DNA of 64,000 nucleotides from Ischnura elegans (GCF_921293095.1 NC_060246.1:109844941-109908940); one strand, 5' to 3'. Counted from the first letter of the stretch, positions 37,061-50,000 are shown. Notes: generated by a model not told the origin, from the sequence alone. Numbers and translations: made by a program.

Positions 37061-38320
37061 GGCCTAAAAAATTCCAAATCTTCTGGTTTTACTTCTTGGA
37101 ATTCCGCATTGATGCGTGTGATTAAAAGATAGCAGCATTCCTTACATTTTTATTCTAATTGCCGGTTTTGGCTTTAACTGTGTCGTCATCTGAGATTCAA
37201 TTCATTGGGAGTACACAATCAGGGTTAAATTGGACGGATATGAGTTAAAATTAACGAGATAGTCGCATATTTGTGTAAAGTTCAAGTTAGAAAACAATAA
37301 TATTTAATACATGCTTACTAATAATATTTAATGCTCAACAAGTTCGAACAATAAAAAACAGACACGTTACACATTAAAAAAAATAGGTTGTAGCATAGTG
37401 GATGCTTAAATATGAGATGATGATAGATAGCCCACACAGTTAGCAAGAAAGACACAGGATATATATTGAAGACGAAGAAAAAGATTCGTGTTCCGCCTTG
37501 CTCTTCCTCCATCTTAAATATCATCTCTTTTCTGCGTCCATTTCATTTTTCGCCCTCCGGCATCACCTTTCACTTTTATGATACAAGGCTTTTGGCTGGC
37601 CTTTCCAATTACTACGAGTCGTCAATGTCTTTTCCAGAGCTCTCTCATATCTTCTCTCGCAGCGATGCTTTCGGTCAGCTTTAATCTTTGCGAAAGTTTT
37701 CCATAAATATAATGGCAGTGCAAGGTGAAGGAATCAAGATGAGTTGATCTCGTTTGATGTCTGGCGAGCAAGAGCGCGTTATTCATTACTTTAGGTTCTT
37801 ACTTCCAAAGCCATCAAGTAACGAGCTATGAGGTGCAATGATAATTTATTATATGCCTCACCTATTGAAATGGCTAGAATGGGTATTGCTTTCAGTATCA
37901 GTAACTTAATTAAAAATGGAAGATAATGACATAATTGCACGGAGTTTTTTTTTAAGGATCGCTGTGATGAAATATTTTCAGTGGATAATGTATTTTTTCT
38001 AAAAATTAAATACAAATTTGAATAAATACCGTTGGATTAAAAAAAAGGATGTTGAGTAACGAATTTTTCTGATATTTTAAGAAAGTTTAGCTCTTACAAA
38101 TATAATATTATGATGAAAACTGTCATTAGCCATTATTATTTCATAAAAATCTGTAACTTATAGGAGATTCCTAATGAAGTGGACTTGCATTACCAGTTTC
38201 CCTCGGTAGTCATCAAGGATTACGAGTTTTTGTTAAAAAAAATTTCTGCCATGAGTCTGATTCCCAGGGCGCCCAGCATTACCCGTGTTTTTTTGCGCAT
38301 GAGGTTCTTGGATTCGAGAC
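37061..38320. other. Non-coding stretch, nothing recognised
   Basis: AT-rich, short frames only. Confidence 0.55.
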
Positions 38321-38387
38321 CAAGGACTAGATTTAGTAAATATCTAAATGTAAGATTTCCTAAATCTTACATTTTATAAAGTCCTTG
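38321..38387. repeat. Nested inverted repeat (hairpin)
   Basis: The inner arms AATGTAAGATTT / AAATCTTACATT are perfect with a 3-base loop (around 38347-38373). The outer arms CAAGGAC (38321-38327) and GTCCTTG (38381-38387) are also perfect. On the minus strand this hairpin lies two bases after the stop of the unrecognised frame at 38389-38727. Confidence 0.7.
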
Positions 38388-38388
38388 A

Positions 38389-38727
38389 CTACGGTGAAGT
38401 GGTTTGATATTGGTTGCGAGTACTCTTTAGCAGGTTTTTTACTAACTTATTCATCATTATATAAAGCACAGACGTGAGTGGATTGTTTATAATAAAAATT
38501 TTTAATCCTGACTTTATCAATTTACTCTTATGGCATAAATCCACAGATATGATTTTATCTGGTTTGGTATGCTTTTTATTATTTACTCTGCAATGTTGAA
38601 TCAATAGATCCATAGAAGGTGCATAACACAAATGATCTGCAAGAAAAACTGGAGTAATTTTCGAATGTGCATTATAGGTCAAATTCTGCTTATCCAAGCA
38701 TTTATTAAAAAAATGACTTCGATACAT
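38389..38727 (-). CDS. Unrecognised 112-codon open frame
   Basis: ATG at 38727, stop at 38389; an in-frame stop lies four codons upstream of the ATG. The translation (starting MYRSHFFNKCLDKQNL) is rich in Lys, Leu, Ile and Asn and shows no motif I know, no signal peptide and no zinc site. In AT-rich DNA of this length one or two such frames are expected by chance, so it may not be a gene. The only circumstantial support is the perfect nested hairpin just past the stop. An old, decayed transposon or viral insertion is an alternative; nothing here identifies one. Confidence 0.15.
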   Translation of the reverse strand: MYRSHFFNKCLDKQNLTYNAHSKITPVFLADHLCYAPSMDLLIQHCRVNNKKHTKPDKIISVDLCHKSKLIKSGLKIFIINNPLTSVLYIMMNKLVKNLLKSTRNQYQTTSP

Positions 38728-39780
38728 AGGTCTTCTTTACCAAGGCATACATCAATTGAAAAGCGTTTAAAAAAATTTAATCTCTATTCATTGCGAATGC
38801 TCCAGTACAAAACACTTTGTTGATGCACGTGTCTTTCTCGTGATGAGACGATGTTCAATCCGTGAGAAAAACGCGCCGATTTCCTCTATCTTCCATATCA
38901 TCTCATTCTCTTCCAATGCCCTCGGCGCTTCGGCAAAGTAATCATTGGAGATCTGCGTGAGGGAACTTCGGGTGATACGGATATAATCTGCGAGAAGAAA
39001 AGATCGGGAGAGATGAAGAATGAGGACGATTCCGCAATGTATTCTTCTCTCGTATTCTCTTTCTCGCCTTCCAATCCATTTCCGTGTGATCTCCCACCCG
39101 TGCGCTCGGGCGAGGAAGAAAAAGGGAACGGCAGCAATCAATATGTTTCGCCCAAAGGAGGATGGGACATCGGGAGGCGTCCTCTTCAAGCCGTCACGAC
39201 GGACAAGGAGCAATGTCGCACAAAGAGAGAGAGCTGAGATGAGGGAATGGAGTCGCCGCCCTCAGGTGCTTCCTCATCCTAGCCTCAGCCTCAGCATCTT
39301 CAGGGTGAAGAGGGTGGAATTTTTCTTTTTGCAAGCCGAGAGTGCGGTTGTCTTTATGAATCTAAGGATTATTTTTCTATGTTGAAGCAATGAGTGGAAC
39401 TGTGAAGTTCAGTTGCTTTTTCTATAACACTCACATTTTGGAGACAGAATATGTATCCCTCCCACTGACTCCGCCCTCAATCTCCACACCCTCGAATTGG
39501 CGTGCATTTGGCACTTGCAATCCAATAGCTTTCCGGGTTTGAACGTTGCATCCTAACGTCTCTTTCTAACCCCCTCTCCCCATACCCCTTCCCCTCTCCC
39601 CTCTTTTCCCTTTTCCAACACTCTCCTTTCCTCCCCACTCTTACAGAGGTTGAGAAAGAAGTTAGTGCTTCGAAAGCTTCCGAGTTTATTTTCCCGTGTG
39701 TTTATTTTTTTGTGTTTCTATGTTTATTGATATTGACTTGAACTATTTATACATATATGAACGGGGAGAAATATATATAG
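38728..39780. other. Non-coding stretch, nothing recognised
   Basis: Frames at 38788-39385 on both strands lack recognisable domains. A pyrimidine tract lies at about 39560-39645. Confidence 0.5.
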
Positions 39781-39782
39781 GG

Positions 39783-40010
39783 GAGTGGGTTAGCCTGTCG
39801 GGAAGGGCATTTGGATTTTGATCGAGGGATCTCGGGTTCAAATTCCGGGTGAAGATTTAGAAGGCCCGTAAACAAAATTCATCGAAGTGCGAGTTGGCTT
39901 AAGGGAAGTAGCAGGTAAAATAACCTGACTTTGTGAAGCTCACAAGCTCTTAGTACGGGGGGCTCTATCCTAATTTGGGAATAGATTGCTTGAGCAATTG
40001 AGAAAAGATA
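39783..40010 (+). mobile_element. tRNA-derived SINE
   Basis: A box TAGCCTGTCGG (39791-39801) and B box GGTTCAAATTCC (39835-39846) are 44 bases apart, exactly the tRNA spacing. A non-tRNA body follows. The string GGCGGCTTACGGGGTAGTAT at about 40224-40243 may be its or another repeat's 3' part, so the element could extend to about 40260. Confidence 0.7.
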
Positions 40011-42531
40011 TATTTCGTTGCAACACGGTGAACATCATATTATAACCCGATTATATTTCCAGGTTGGACAGATAGATGTTTTGTCGAACGGATAGGTATG
40101 GGAATTCATTTTTCCCGCGAGCAATAAAGGACCTTTATTTATGCTGGGCGTAACTTCGTTTGATTATTTTCTATTTATTTGTAGATGGCTGGTGTCATAA
40201 CACTCCCCACCACACGCCTCTTTAGGCGGCTTACGGGGTAGTATGTAGAGGTATATATAAAAGAACAGACCATGGAAATGACAGCGCACAGCGCTTGAAT
40301 ATTTAGTATAGTTAAACCCAGAAATGAGAGCTATGCTGCGCAACCAGGGGCCGAAATATCGGTTAGAGAGAAAATTTCATGGAATATAATATTGCACTGT
40401 AGTCTATTTAAGAAAGAAAAAAGTAAAAAATGTTTGTGTATCAAACTTAATAACAAATAAAAATATATTTTCCATTGTAAGGGGTAAAATATTTTTCCCG
40501 ATGGTTATTCACTGCAAAAAAGATCAAAGTTTATTTACTTTACTATGATTAGCTACTGTTTGGAGGAGTAATTAACTTTTCTCCTCAACACAAGTGAAAT
40601 TATTGCTCTTCAGAAATTTTGCTACAGCCCATAGTACTTTGAGTAAATCTTATCCGGATATCTGAAATCATTTATGGTGTTAAGTTTATATAGCATCATA
40701 ATGGATCTAAGTAGGCGCTAATAGATAATCTATGTGGATATCCTAAACACGATGTGAAGTTGTGGTCGCTATGATAGCACCAGTCTCTAGGCAAAAATAT
40801 AAGTTCACATGCTTAAGAGGCTTATGGAAAACATGCTCTTCCTCCACCTATCAAAAATAAACACGTAAGCTAATTAATGCATACTCATATGAAGTTTTAA
40901 CTCAGGAAGTTCAGAAACTCATGATGAAATATAACAGCCAGAGTGGAAACACGAAGTCAGTTTTGGTATGGCGTTTCTCTACACGCAGAAGTTGTGCGTT
41001 CCTCGAAAGCAATTTCTTGTTACACGATATTTGTTCCGCTTGGTACGTGAAAGACGACACGCGCTGATGTTCTCATAGCTGTAATAAAATGTATGCAAAT
41101 ACCTCGTCCTGTTTACACTATTTGTTTACATTAGCACGTATCATAGCTTTTAAATAATAAATAACAAACATAGTTCAGGACATACTTAAAGAATTATTGT
41201 GCTTTCATATTTTTTATGGATCACATATATTGCAAAATAGATTAAAATTATATTCTAAATTTTTCTGTGGCAGCATAGAGAATTTTAGCTTGCCTTAATG
41301 ATGTTTTAATAATCTTTGAGAAAAATATTCGTCTATGCTAAACTTTTATGGCCATATTATTCGATGACCTTTTTGGAAAATGCATCAACAGAATTAGTTC
41401 ATTTAATGTTATTACTGCATCCATACTTCAATATTGTAAAAAATGGTCCAAATTATGATTATATGAGAGAATTACGTGGACTATGGCTAACTTTGTAAAT
41501 AATAACAGAAAGAAATAGAAATATAAAATACCTATAGCTGTATGTTACTGAGTCTCTACTTTTTAGGAAACTATGCCGATTATTTCTCATAACCTCTTAT
41601 GTTTGTTATTTATACTTTCTATTAACCTTGCACGTATTATGAGCTGAATGTCACCACCATTGTTACTACTTCCAGCATCCTTTTCCTTACAGGGACAACG
41701 TTAGGGTCAAAATGATGTCAGGGTCAACACTATACCTAGTTCTCAGGAATTTATCTCATTTTTCATATGCATAAAAACCCAATGCATTCCAACTGTAACC
41801 GTTGCTTTCACTATATCTGCGATACTTCGTACGATCAGGCAGTCCAATTGCATTTCATTAATTTAGTTGCCTTCTCTAACACAATCACAGGTAAATTAGA
41901 TACATTGATATTTCTATTTGTTTGCTCGTTTCGAAGACATAAATGCAAGATTTTGCCTCAAAAATGTCAACTTTATACTAATACTGAAATTAATAGAAAA
42001 GCGGTAGTAAGAACTGGAAACTTCATTAACTCAGCCATCCGAAAAAATAATAATACCAGCCATCTAGCTTCAATTAAAGTACTTTTGGTAAGCAAACAAC
42101 AAAGCCACAGCAGCGTGCTGAACGGAAGCCAATGTATGAATGCACATCAGGACTCTTGTGGGCCCAGAATGAGAGTTATAAAATAATACATAGTTCACAA
42201 ACCGTCTCCGGGAAAAAAAACACACACGTGCCAGCTTTCACGATGCTGGGATAGGGTTATAAACTCCTCTAATTTATTCCACCTGAGCAAAGCTTAAGGT
42301 TATAAGTGGTATTTTAATTTTTTCTGATGTCAGGCAGCCATACGTTAATTGATTAATCATTTGGCGGAAATATATTTTTATAGCATGAAGGAGAAGAATT
42401 GAGTTGAAAATTTCCCACGTTCAAAATACCCGGATTCGTGAGTTTCAAATATGCCACGGTCAACTTTGAAGTCCATGGTTGCTGTTAATTTGAGTAATTT
42501 TTCCTTTGATTAAATCCTTTCTGTTGCGCAG
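40011..42531. other. Non-coding stretch with one unrecognised frame
   Basis: AT-rich. The 139-codon frame 41767-42186 (ATG start, Cys/His-containing N-terminal part CNRCFHYICDT) has no recognisable domain. No other feature was found. Confidence 0.5.
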
Positions 42532-42757
42532 TGCAATCCTCAGTTGAGCAGGAATCCTCACTCGCAGAGTCTCTCGTATCTAATCGGCGGATGATTTGTG
42601 TTTGGGGTACTAGCTGCATATCTGGGCTGTTGGTCACTCTCCCGGCGGTCCTCGGTTGTATCCACCAAGTAATGCATGAGCTTCAGCTCACGGGATCCTC
42701 CACTATAGTTCTCCTCGGCCATTATGTCTTAGGCGGGGCGGCACAAATAGCATGCGG
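42532..42757 (+). CDS. Candidate internal exon of a membrane protein
   Basis: A 226-base open segment with a good acceptor just before it (CCTTTCTGTTGCGCAG, AG at 42530-42531) and a donor just after it (GCATGCG-G|GTAAAT, GT at 42758). It is open in one frame (intron phase 1 in, phase 2 out) and stops three bases past the donor. The encoded 75 residues contain two hydrophobic stretches of membrane-spanning length: around ICVWGTSCISGLLVTLPAVL and IVLLGHYVLGGAAQIACG, linked by a short polar loop (HQVMHELQLTGSS). GC and codon balance are higher than the flanks. I do not recognise the family; a tetraspan or transporter fragment is possible. No neighbouring exon was found, which would require long introns. 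Confidence 0.35.
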
Positions 42758-42976
42758 GTAAATCCATTGTTACATTGCCATGCCTCAGTCTGTGACCTCC
42801 AGCGGTTTCCTTCCTCTATCCCTTAGCATCCCCGTCAATGTGACTCCGGTAATTACCCAAGCCGTATTTATTCTGATATAACGCGCACGGTTCGGCGTGG
42901 ACTAATCACTCGCTCAGGAAATGGGGCTTAGCGGACAGTTGTCTGGAGGATCAATGGGATCTCCCTCGTTGTCACT
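42758..42976. other. Spacer, nothing recognised
   Basis: No feature seen. Confidence 0.5.
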
Positions 42977-43866
42977 GGGAAGATCGAAAAAAAAATAATA
43001 ATAACGTCGAAGCGCGGCCATTTCATGTTACTACTCCCATTTTATCCGAACTTACTTGGTTGGTACTATATCTCCTAGATATTTAACGCCTAACATTAAA
43101 TGCCACGTGAGCCAGATTTATATGTATATATATTTTTTTAAATACATGTAAGTACGCTGTCTGGGTACGTTTAACGCCTCTGCAATCGGAATAAGATATT
43201 GGATGAACACAGGAAAGCATCGTGGCGGAAGTTTCATAGAGCGATATTTGGAGCTATTTTAGCGTCCGAACATGGAAAAAATCGGTGCTTGAAGCATTGG
43301 CTATTTAGAAAATCTTTCCTGTCGCGTCATTAAGGCTGGATTATGTCGGAAAAAATAAAGCGTCGCAATATATGAGAAGGGGAAGGAAAAACAAAAAAAA
43401 AAACATCGTATCGCGGCCGTTTCGAGTTGCTACGGCTATTTCATCCGAACTGTTGGTACTTTACCTTCTTTAGTTTATTAGCGCCAAATTTTTACGCCCC
43501 ATGCGTCAGAAATATATTTTTTGAGAAACCCGAGGGTGCAAGTACGCTGTCTGGTTTCGTTTAATGGTTTTCTGCTCGGAATATGATGTTGGATTAATTC
43601 AGGAGAGCCTAGTGGCGGACATTCGGTAAAGCGATATGTGGAATTTAGTTTGCGTCCAAATACTATTCACTGACGATTAAAAGCAATTCTTTTAACTCTC
43701 GCAAAAGGGTGACATTGAGACTTTGATTCACCAGCCATTTATCCATGCATGAGTTGTTCCACGGGAAACAATCGCTGCTTGAAGTAATGCCTATTCACAA
43801 ATATTTTCCAGTAGTGGTATTTGGGCTGGGTTGCATCGCAAAAAACAATGCGTCGAGAAAATGTCA
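42977..43866. repeat. Diverged tandem pair of about 0.4-kb units
   Basis: Copy 1 (42977-43374) and copy 2 (43379-43866) align along their lengths in the same orientation. Shared landmarks in order: an A-run, TCGCGGCC or GCGCGGCC, ATCCGAAC, TTGGTACT, AAGTACGCTGTCTGG, GTTTAA, TCGGAATA, TTGGAT, AGTGGCGGA or CGTGGCGGA, AAGCGATAT or GAGCGATAT, GCGTCC, GCTTGAAG, GGCTGG, GCGTCG. Identity is about 65-70 percent by eye. Copy 2 carries about 105 extra bases (near 43666-43760). No coding frame is conserved between the copies. Confidence 0.7.
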
Positions 43867-45090
43867 TTTCCATGGAAATGAAAAAGGTTATTGCATAAAG
43901 CTTGATTTTTGTTGCGAAAATAAAATTCGGCGAGAAACTATGCTGTAGTAACTCGTATTAGCTGAAAAACGCGTATTTGCATTACATTTGGTTGGCAAAA
44001 TCTCAGCAGGTTTTAAACCCACCAATTCTGCTTTAGTAACCAATTAAATTTAAAACTAGCTTCTTCTGTATCAAATTTAGGTGACACTTAAGAGTATGTA
44101 TCTTCATTTATATGCTCTTGACCTAAACATGTTTTCAACATATTCACATCAGTGTGAACGTGAGCTTAATCCATAACTTGCCTTTGTTGAAGCTGGGATA
44201 CACATAAAAACAATTTCAATTGTTATTTAATCCGCAAAATTTATTATCATTGCCTGATTTACGTAGTGGAACTCACATTTTATTTAATAAAATTCTTCTT
44301 CATAAATTTATGGTATAAATAGATTAGTTCCAACCGTCTAAACATATTGGATACAACGTGGGTACATGAATTTATGCATCGTAATAATACCCTGACAATA
44401 AGACTATGAGAATTGAAACGGAGTTGTTTTTTATAATGGTTATATGAAACTTCCACTGCAAGACAGAAGAAGAAATTACGTTTCAAATTGCCGTACTAAC
44501 AATGTCGAAGGAGAATGTGATATAGGTAATTTTCTTTTAGCAAATGAAACTTCATAGTGAGCATCAACGGAGAGATTCATGGCAAACGAAGGCGAGGAGA
44601 AGGGTAAAGGAAACTACTTGGTCAATTCTTTCAATTTTATTACCAGGGTCTGATTACGATATGTACGAGTAACTACCTGAGCCCTTTGTATTTTAATCAA
44701 TTACAGGGACGCAAAAGTGTCATCTTTTGTCAGAAATATATTTAAACATTGTAGCGTCATCACAATGATTTCTCGATCGTAAGAAGTATGAAATATTCTC
44801 AATAGATTTATTCATTTTCGGGAAATGTAACTTAAAATCCACGCTTATAATCCCCGATTCAGCATTTACAAAGAGAGACAGGTGTTTTTCACGTTTTCTG
44901 GCTACGCCACTGTGAGGATGCGATTGAATGGGAGATATGCGTGCGTGTGTGTGTTTGTGGCGTGAACTTGTGAGGGTTGGAGAGGAGGAGAGGGAAAGGA
45001 AGGATGTGCTCACGACATTACACCAGAATTTGGCGCAAAATGAAACGCGACCAAGGCAGTGAACTGAGCTTCCTGAGTTAGATGATGCGG
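43867..45090. other. Non-coding stretch, nothing recognised
   Basis: AT-rich; a short GT repeat lies near 44941-44960. The 185-codon minus-strand frame 44720-45277 depends on the adjoining purine tract and has no recognisable domain. Confidence 0.5.
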
Positions 45091-45250
45091 TTCGGGATGC
45101 TCTGGTACAAGGTCGGAGGGGGAGTAATTCGTTTGGAAGTGGAAAGGGGAAGGAGGGGCTCGGGGGGAGGGTTGTCTCAGGTGGGGAGGGAGGGCACTTG
45201 GAAGCGAAATTGGAATTGGGGGGAGGGGGAGGGAGGGAGAGTCGCCTCCC
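45091..45250. repeat. Purine-rich tract
   Basis: G/A-rich plus strand (GGAGGGAGGGAGAG-type runs). Open frames on both strands follow from the skew. Confidence 0.65.
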
Positions 45251-46765
45251 ACTTCCCCTTCCCACCCGCCCCACCATGCTCTTTCTCTCTTTTGCTTTCG
45301 CTCATTCAGGCCTCGCCAGGATAAACACTCAAGAGGGTCGCGGAGGACTTCGGTGAGAGTTCGGTTCAATGGGGCCCGCGAGCGTGTGACGAAGGAAGGG
45401 TGTGGAAAATTCACCCCTCTTGACTCCCACAAGGTTAAAGTTCTGAAAGGCTGATGCAGTAAAAGTTACGCGTGGGACTCGTGAAAATTCTATAAAGCCG
45501 CAAAAGCAACATAGAGTTTGTTAGATATATCGTAGGAAACTGAGTTTATGCATTTGGATGCGTGGTACACGCGACTTGTAATTTCTTGCCAAGTAAATTT
45601 TCTTATTTAGTAGAAACCTTATCGGAAAATTATAGACTTTGTATTGGTCAAACATTTGTTTTTTGTCCCGTTTTAATAATTATATCTGCATTATTCCGAA
45701 GTCGCTTGATTTGACTTTTGTCTCCAATTTGAGGCAAGTTCCCGGGAATATGAAGCGATATTATTCATAATTTATCTCAGAAATTTACTGGACAAATGGC
45801 ATTAACTTCAATTTGCATCGCTTGTAACAAATTAATTACTTCCGACGCAAAATCATCTAAACACTAACTTGAGAAGTGAGGGTCGCGATAACTAGTGTGA
45901 CCCTTCTCAGCGTATCGTATTGGGCAATAACTCCGCAACGCAGTGCTCACTTGTATCCCTCGCCTAGACGGTGTCGACATCTCGGCGTCTGTGTTGGCGT
46001 CGCAGGGGGCGGTCGAGGGATCGTCTCTCTGTGGATGGGAGACCTTGTAAGGGGTGGGGATGAGGGAAGAGCACTTTTCGATCCGAATCATGCGAATCTG
46101 AAGGGGAGAGAGTTGTGGGTGCAGAAGGAAGGAAAGGGATGGAGGGTGTGTGGGTTGCATTGTGGTGTGTATGGGAAGAAGGATGAGGAGACGATTTGAG
46201 AGGAAGCCTCGAGAGATTCATGCGAAAATGTCGCACCTCCTCCACTTCCTTCGAATGACTCCGCTGACTTTCACGCTTTGGTTTGGAAATTTTGAGTGCG
46301 GGGAGAATCCTACTCACAATGCATTGGAAATTTTACGCATGAGATGCAACCAAAAAGTAACTACAAAGAAACGGGAACGCTGAGGTTGATGTTGGAGTCA
46401 CCATTTAAGTACCGATAATGCTAGAAGTCTCGCCGAAACATGGAATTATTTAATTCAGGTTCAAGGTGAAATTAAAATTGTAGCACGAGCTAGCAATAAA
46501 AACTTAAAGTTCTTGAATGTGAACTGCACTTCACTTACACATGAAAACACCAAGATACTAAGGTTACGCTATTGTTATCGCTTCTTTTCACTGATCTCTT
46601 CCCAAGCTCTCCTGATGCCCTGATTCTCCTTTTCTTGGTAGGTGATGTGTGTTTTTGTTGTGCCTGTGCTTGAAATTCGAATGCACCCTAATAATACTTA
46701 TTTAGTGCTATGGTAATGTTAAGGAAAAAAACAGAATCCTTTTTTAAATAAATATTTTTAAAATA
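45251..46765. other. Non-coding stretch with a GC-rich patch
   Basis: 45870-46210 is GC- and purine-rich with overlapping frames on both strands lacking domains. The rest is AT-rich, with nothing recognised. Confidence 0.45.
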
Positions 46766-47035
46766 AGAAGTTTTGAGAGCAGTGAAAGAAGAGCGTAACC
46801 CGTGGAGAGATTTGAAAAGAACGTGGGTTGGATGGATTGGACACATAATACGCTATTCGGGATTAGTGAAGGTAAAATTTGAAGCAGTGGTGAAAAACAG
46901 ACGATATAGAGGAAGGCCAAGACTGGAATATTAGAAGCAGATAGTAAAGGATGTATATATTACACAGAAACGAAGAGAACGACTGCAGAGAAAGAAAGGT
47001 GGATAGCTGTCAACAACCAATTATTGGAATGATTT
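46766..47035 (+). pseudogene. Degraded LINE 3' end fragment
   Basis: The plus strand reads LRAVKEERNPWRDLKRTWVG, then WIGHIIRYSGLVKVKFEAVV, then KNRRYRGRPRLEY-stop-KQIVKDV, ending in a WRAATN-like remnant. This is the order W-x-GH-x-x-R...L......G....GRPR..Y...I..D that precedes the C-terminus of many arthropod LINE proteins. In-frame stops show it is dead. It is a second, less complete example of the domain order seen at 32.9-33.4 kb. Confidence 0.7.
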
Positions 47036-50000
47036 CTTATCCCATCCCATCATTCCTTAACGGAGCTATGTAATTTTATTAGAAAAAATATAGAACTTAT
47101 ATAAGCAAAGAATATACACTCCCCAATATTCGAAAAAATTCTGTGTGCATTGCAGGTTATATTTTTTGTATTGATACTAACGCAATTGCGCGGTATTATT
47201 TATTGTATAAAATTATATTCGACAGTTTCAAGGCGAGAATTTCATGATTTATTATGAAATCCTTTTGTTATTGTTGTGCGTTGTTACACTTGGAATTTTG
47301 CGCAATATATATTATTTTTAACACCGACACAAACAACCCAAATTGACGGCTCTCCACTCCTTTGTCCTTCTTTTAAGCCGCTCGACTTCCTTGCCAATTG
47401 AAAGCAAGTCGGCGAGTGATTCAATTTAAGAGCCACCGAGGGATGAGATTATGTGGTTGCCGTGGAAAGAGAGAGAGAGGAAGAGATAGAGAGATGGATA
47501 GAAGGAGACAGAGAGTGTGGAAGGTCACAGAGAACGGGAATTCTGAGTGAGAGGAGTGGAAGGGGGAGAGGATGTTTTTCAGGCGAGTGATGCGGCCGAC
47601 GGAGTGATGGGAAGGAGGAGGTGTCAGCGGAGGGGGCGCAACGCTCGTGCGTGTATTTTCTGCGAGAAATCATATACACATACGCATCATCGTCATGACG
47701 GATTGTATCGTCGTCTCGCAGTTGGTAGTGGCTATTTCATTTACAGTGGCCTTGTTCGTGAGTGAGTCCTCGTTCCTTCTCTCCACAAGGTGACCATTCC
47801 TTTTGAGAGTGTTATGATCCAAGCCCTTCTTTTCCCAAATACATAACTCTTCCCCCTCGCCAAGTAACTTCCCTCATCGCGTTCCCTGGTGACAATGGGA
47901 CGCGGTCTTTGGGGAAAGGAAGAGCCGTGCCGATTGTTTGGAGTGACCGTGAATTTGTATTGTTTTATTGTTTCGTTTCCACTTGGGTTTAATTTTCCTT
48001 TTAGTTGCATTTCATTGGCTAAGTTTGACCTCTCAGGGTGAGGATTAGCAGTGTGATCATCAATCGGGGTTTAATTTAAGTGAATAAATAGCCATATGTT
48101 TTTGAGAATTAAATTCACCGACGGTTGTCGATATAAAACTTTTATCGTCAAAGAAAATGAATTATTAAGCTGACGGTGAGGGCATGAACTAAAAGCAAAG
48201 ATTTTTATTGAGGCCATCATCGGTCGTTTTACGGAAGAATTAACAGCATATTTTCCATGGTAGATGAAATTCGAGCGGATGAACTTGATGCAATAATTAG
48301 ATGTTACTACAAAAATGGAAACAAGGTAAAAAAATCTCTTCAAAACTTGTGTGACCGGAATCCTTTGATAAATATGGATTTAATTGAAAAACTAATATAT
48401 ACATTTCTGATACATTGATTGCGTTTTTTAATGCGATCTACATTTGACATAAATATGTTATCATCTTTCAAATTTCATTATTGAAAACAATATTGAGCTA
48501 GGAATTACTATTTGAGGTTAAGAAACTAGAATCTGAAATATGATTGATTAGAAAAAAAGTATTAGATTAGACCTACCTCATGGATTGGAAAATTCGGGTG
48601 AAATATAATAAATATCTTCATAAAAATCTATTCGGATATCAAAAATTGAGCTACGTCATAGTCTTTACGAGAGAAAAACTAAGCCATTTAAAAGTATTTC
48701 TAAAGCTGACTGAAATAATTAATGTTTTCCTGTCGTGTTATATTAATAATTCATATAATTGAAATTTAATTTTTTCGTTACTCTTGGAATATTTTGTGGC
48801 GGAGTAACTTCAGTTCTAATGCGTTATTTTTTCATCAATTTGGTAAGTAAATATTTGATACGGCAGTTGGGAGGGTGACAAATGATTTTCTCGTTGAAGT
48901 TTTGGTCATTAAAATATTGTCACAGGCTCAAGCGAGAGATATTTTCATTCATATCTCGAATGCCTTAAAAAATTATTACGCCGGTTATTTTTTTGAGATA
49001 TTGGGTTCCTTTGCAGAACCCGTGAATAATTACCCTCGAGGCCCTCATTAATGTCAGCTCTATTTTTTTCCTGCCCTATCTCGTTACGTTCGCGGGAACA
49101 CTCATCCTCGCACCGCGGACGGGGCGGGGCGTTGCCACCGGAGAAAATTTTAAGATCTTCGTGAAGATTTATCGGGATCTCTGTTTCATTTTTTCAGTGA
49201 AAATTTTCCAAAAAACAAAGCTATTAAATTAAATTTTTTATTCAAGGAATACTTGAGATATACGTAGACAAACGGTGTGGCATTCGAGTGGCGTACATGG
49301 AATTTAGAGAAGTAAGCGCCTCTCTTTACTAGTTAGTGCTTATGAAGCGAGTTGTCAATTGATAAGAGCTGCGAATTTTAGCTGGAAAATATAAAAGTAA
49401 TTTCATCTCGAGGTTAAAACCCTATAGGTTGGGTATGAGGCTCTGGGAATATACGGAAACGTATGTATGCCTATGTCATTTGCATCGATCCCCGCAGTGG
49501 GCTGCGCAACGCTTACGGTTAAGAATGGCTGAACCAAGGCAACCTCTCAAAACGTGGTGGGGATGGTTGCGGATTCTGAAATCCACAAGGGCATTAACGC
49601 CAGGGACAATAGGGACATCTGCGCTCTAATGGGCGGCCGTCCGCGTCTTGATACCGCCCCCCTCGTGAAAAGCCATAACAGCAGACCCTGGGATTCCGGC
49701 CAACCGAGACGCCGGATTTGCACCCAGACCAATTTAACCTCTCGTCATTTATTTCCTTGCCTCACCTCCCAGCCTCATACTGCAGTGTAGCTGGTTTTAT
49801 GCCAAAGCGAATGTTGCGCGTTTATTTTTCACGGTTATGAGGTCGCATCAAAGCCGATCGAATGGTCGTATTCTATATTTTTTCGTGGACCATTGCTCAT
49901 ATAAACCGTATGCTGTAGTCTTGAATCATTCTGGATAATATGGATTAGACCAATGCCAATATTTTCCTGCCACTCGTGAATAAAAACATTACCTTTGAAT

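Noticed and set aside
44720..45277. 185-codon minus-strand frame
   Set aside because: The N-terminal half is the complement of a purine tract (Pro/Ser runs) and the rest has no motif.
47547..47765. Frame containing CIFCEKSYTHTHHRH, resembling a zinc finger
   Set aside because: Cys/His spacing does not match a C2H2 finger, there is only one copy, and it sits in a purine tract with no splice support.
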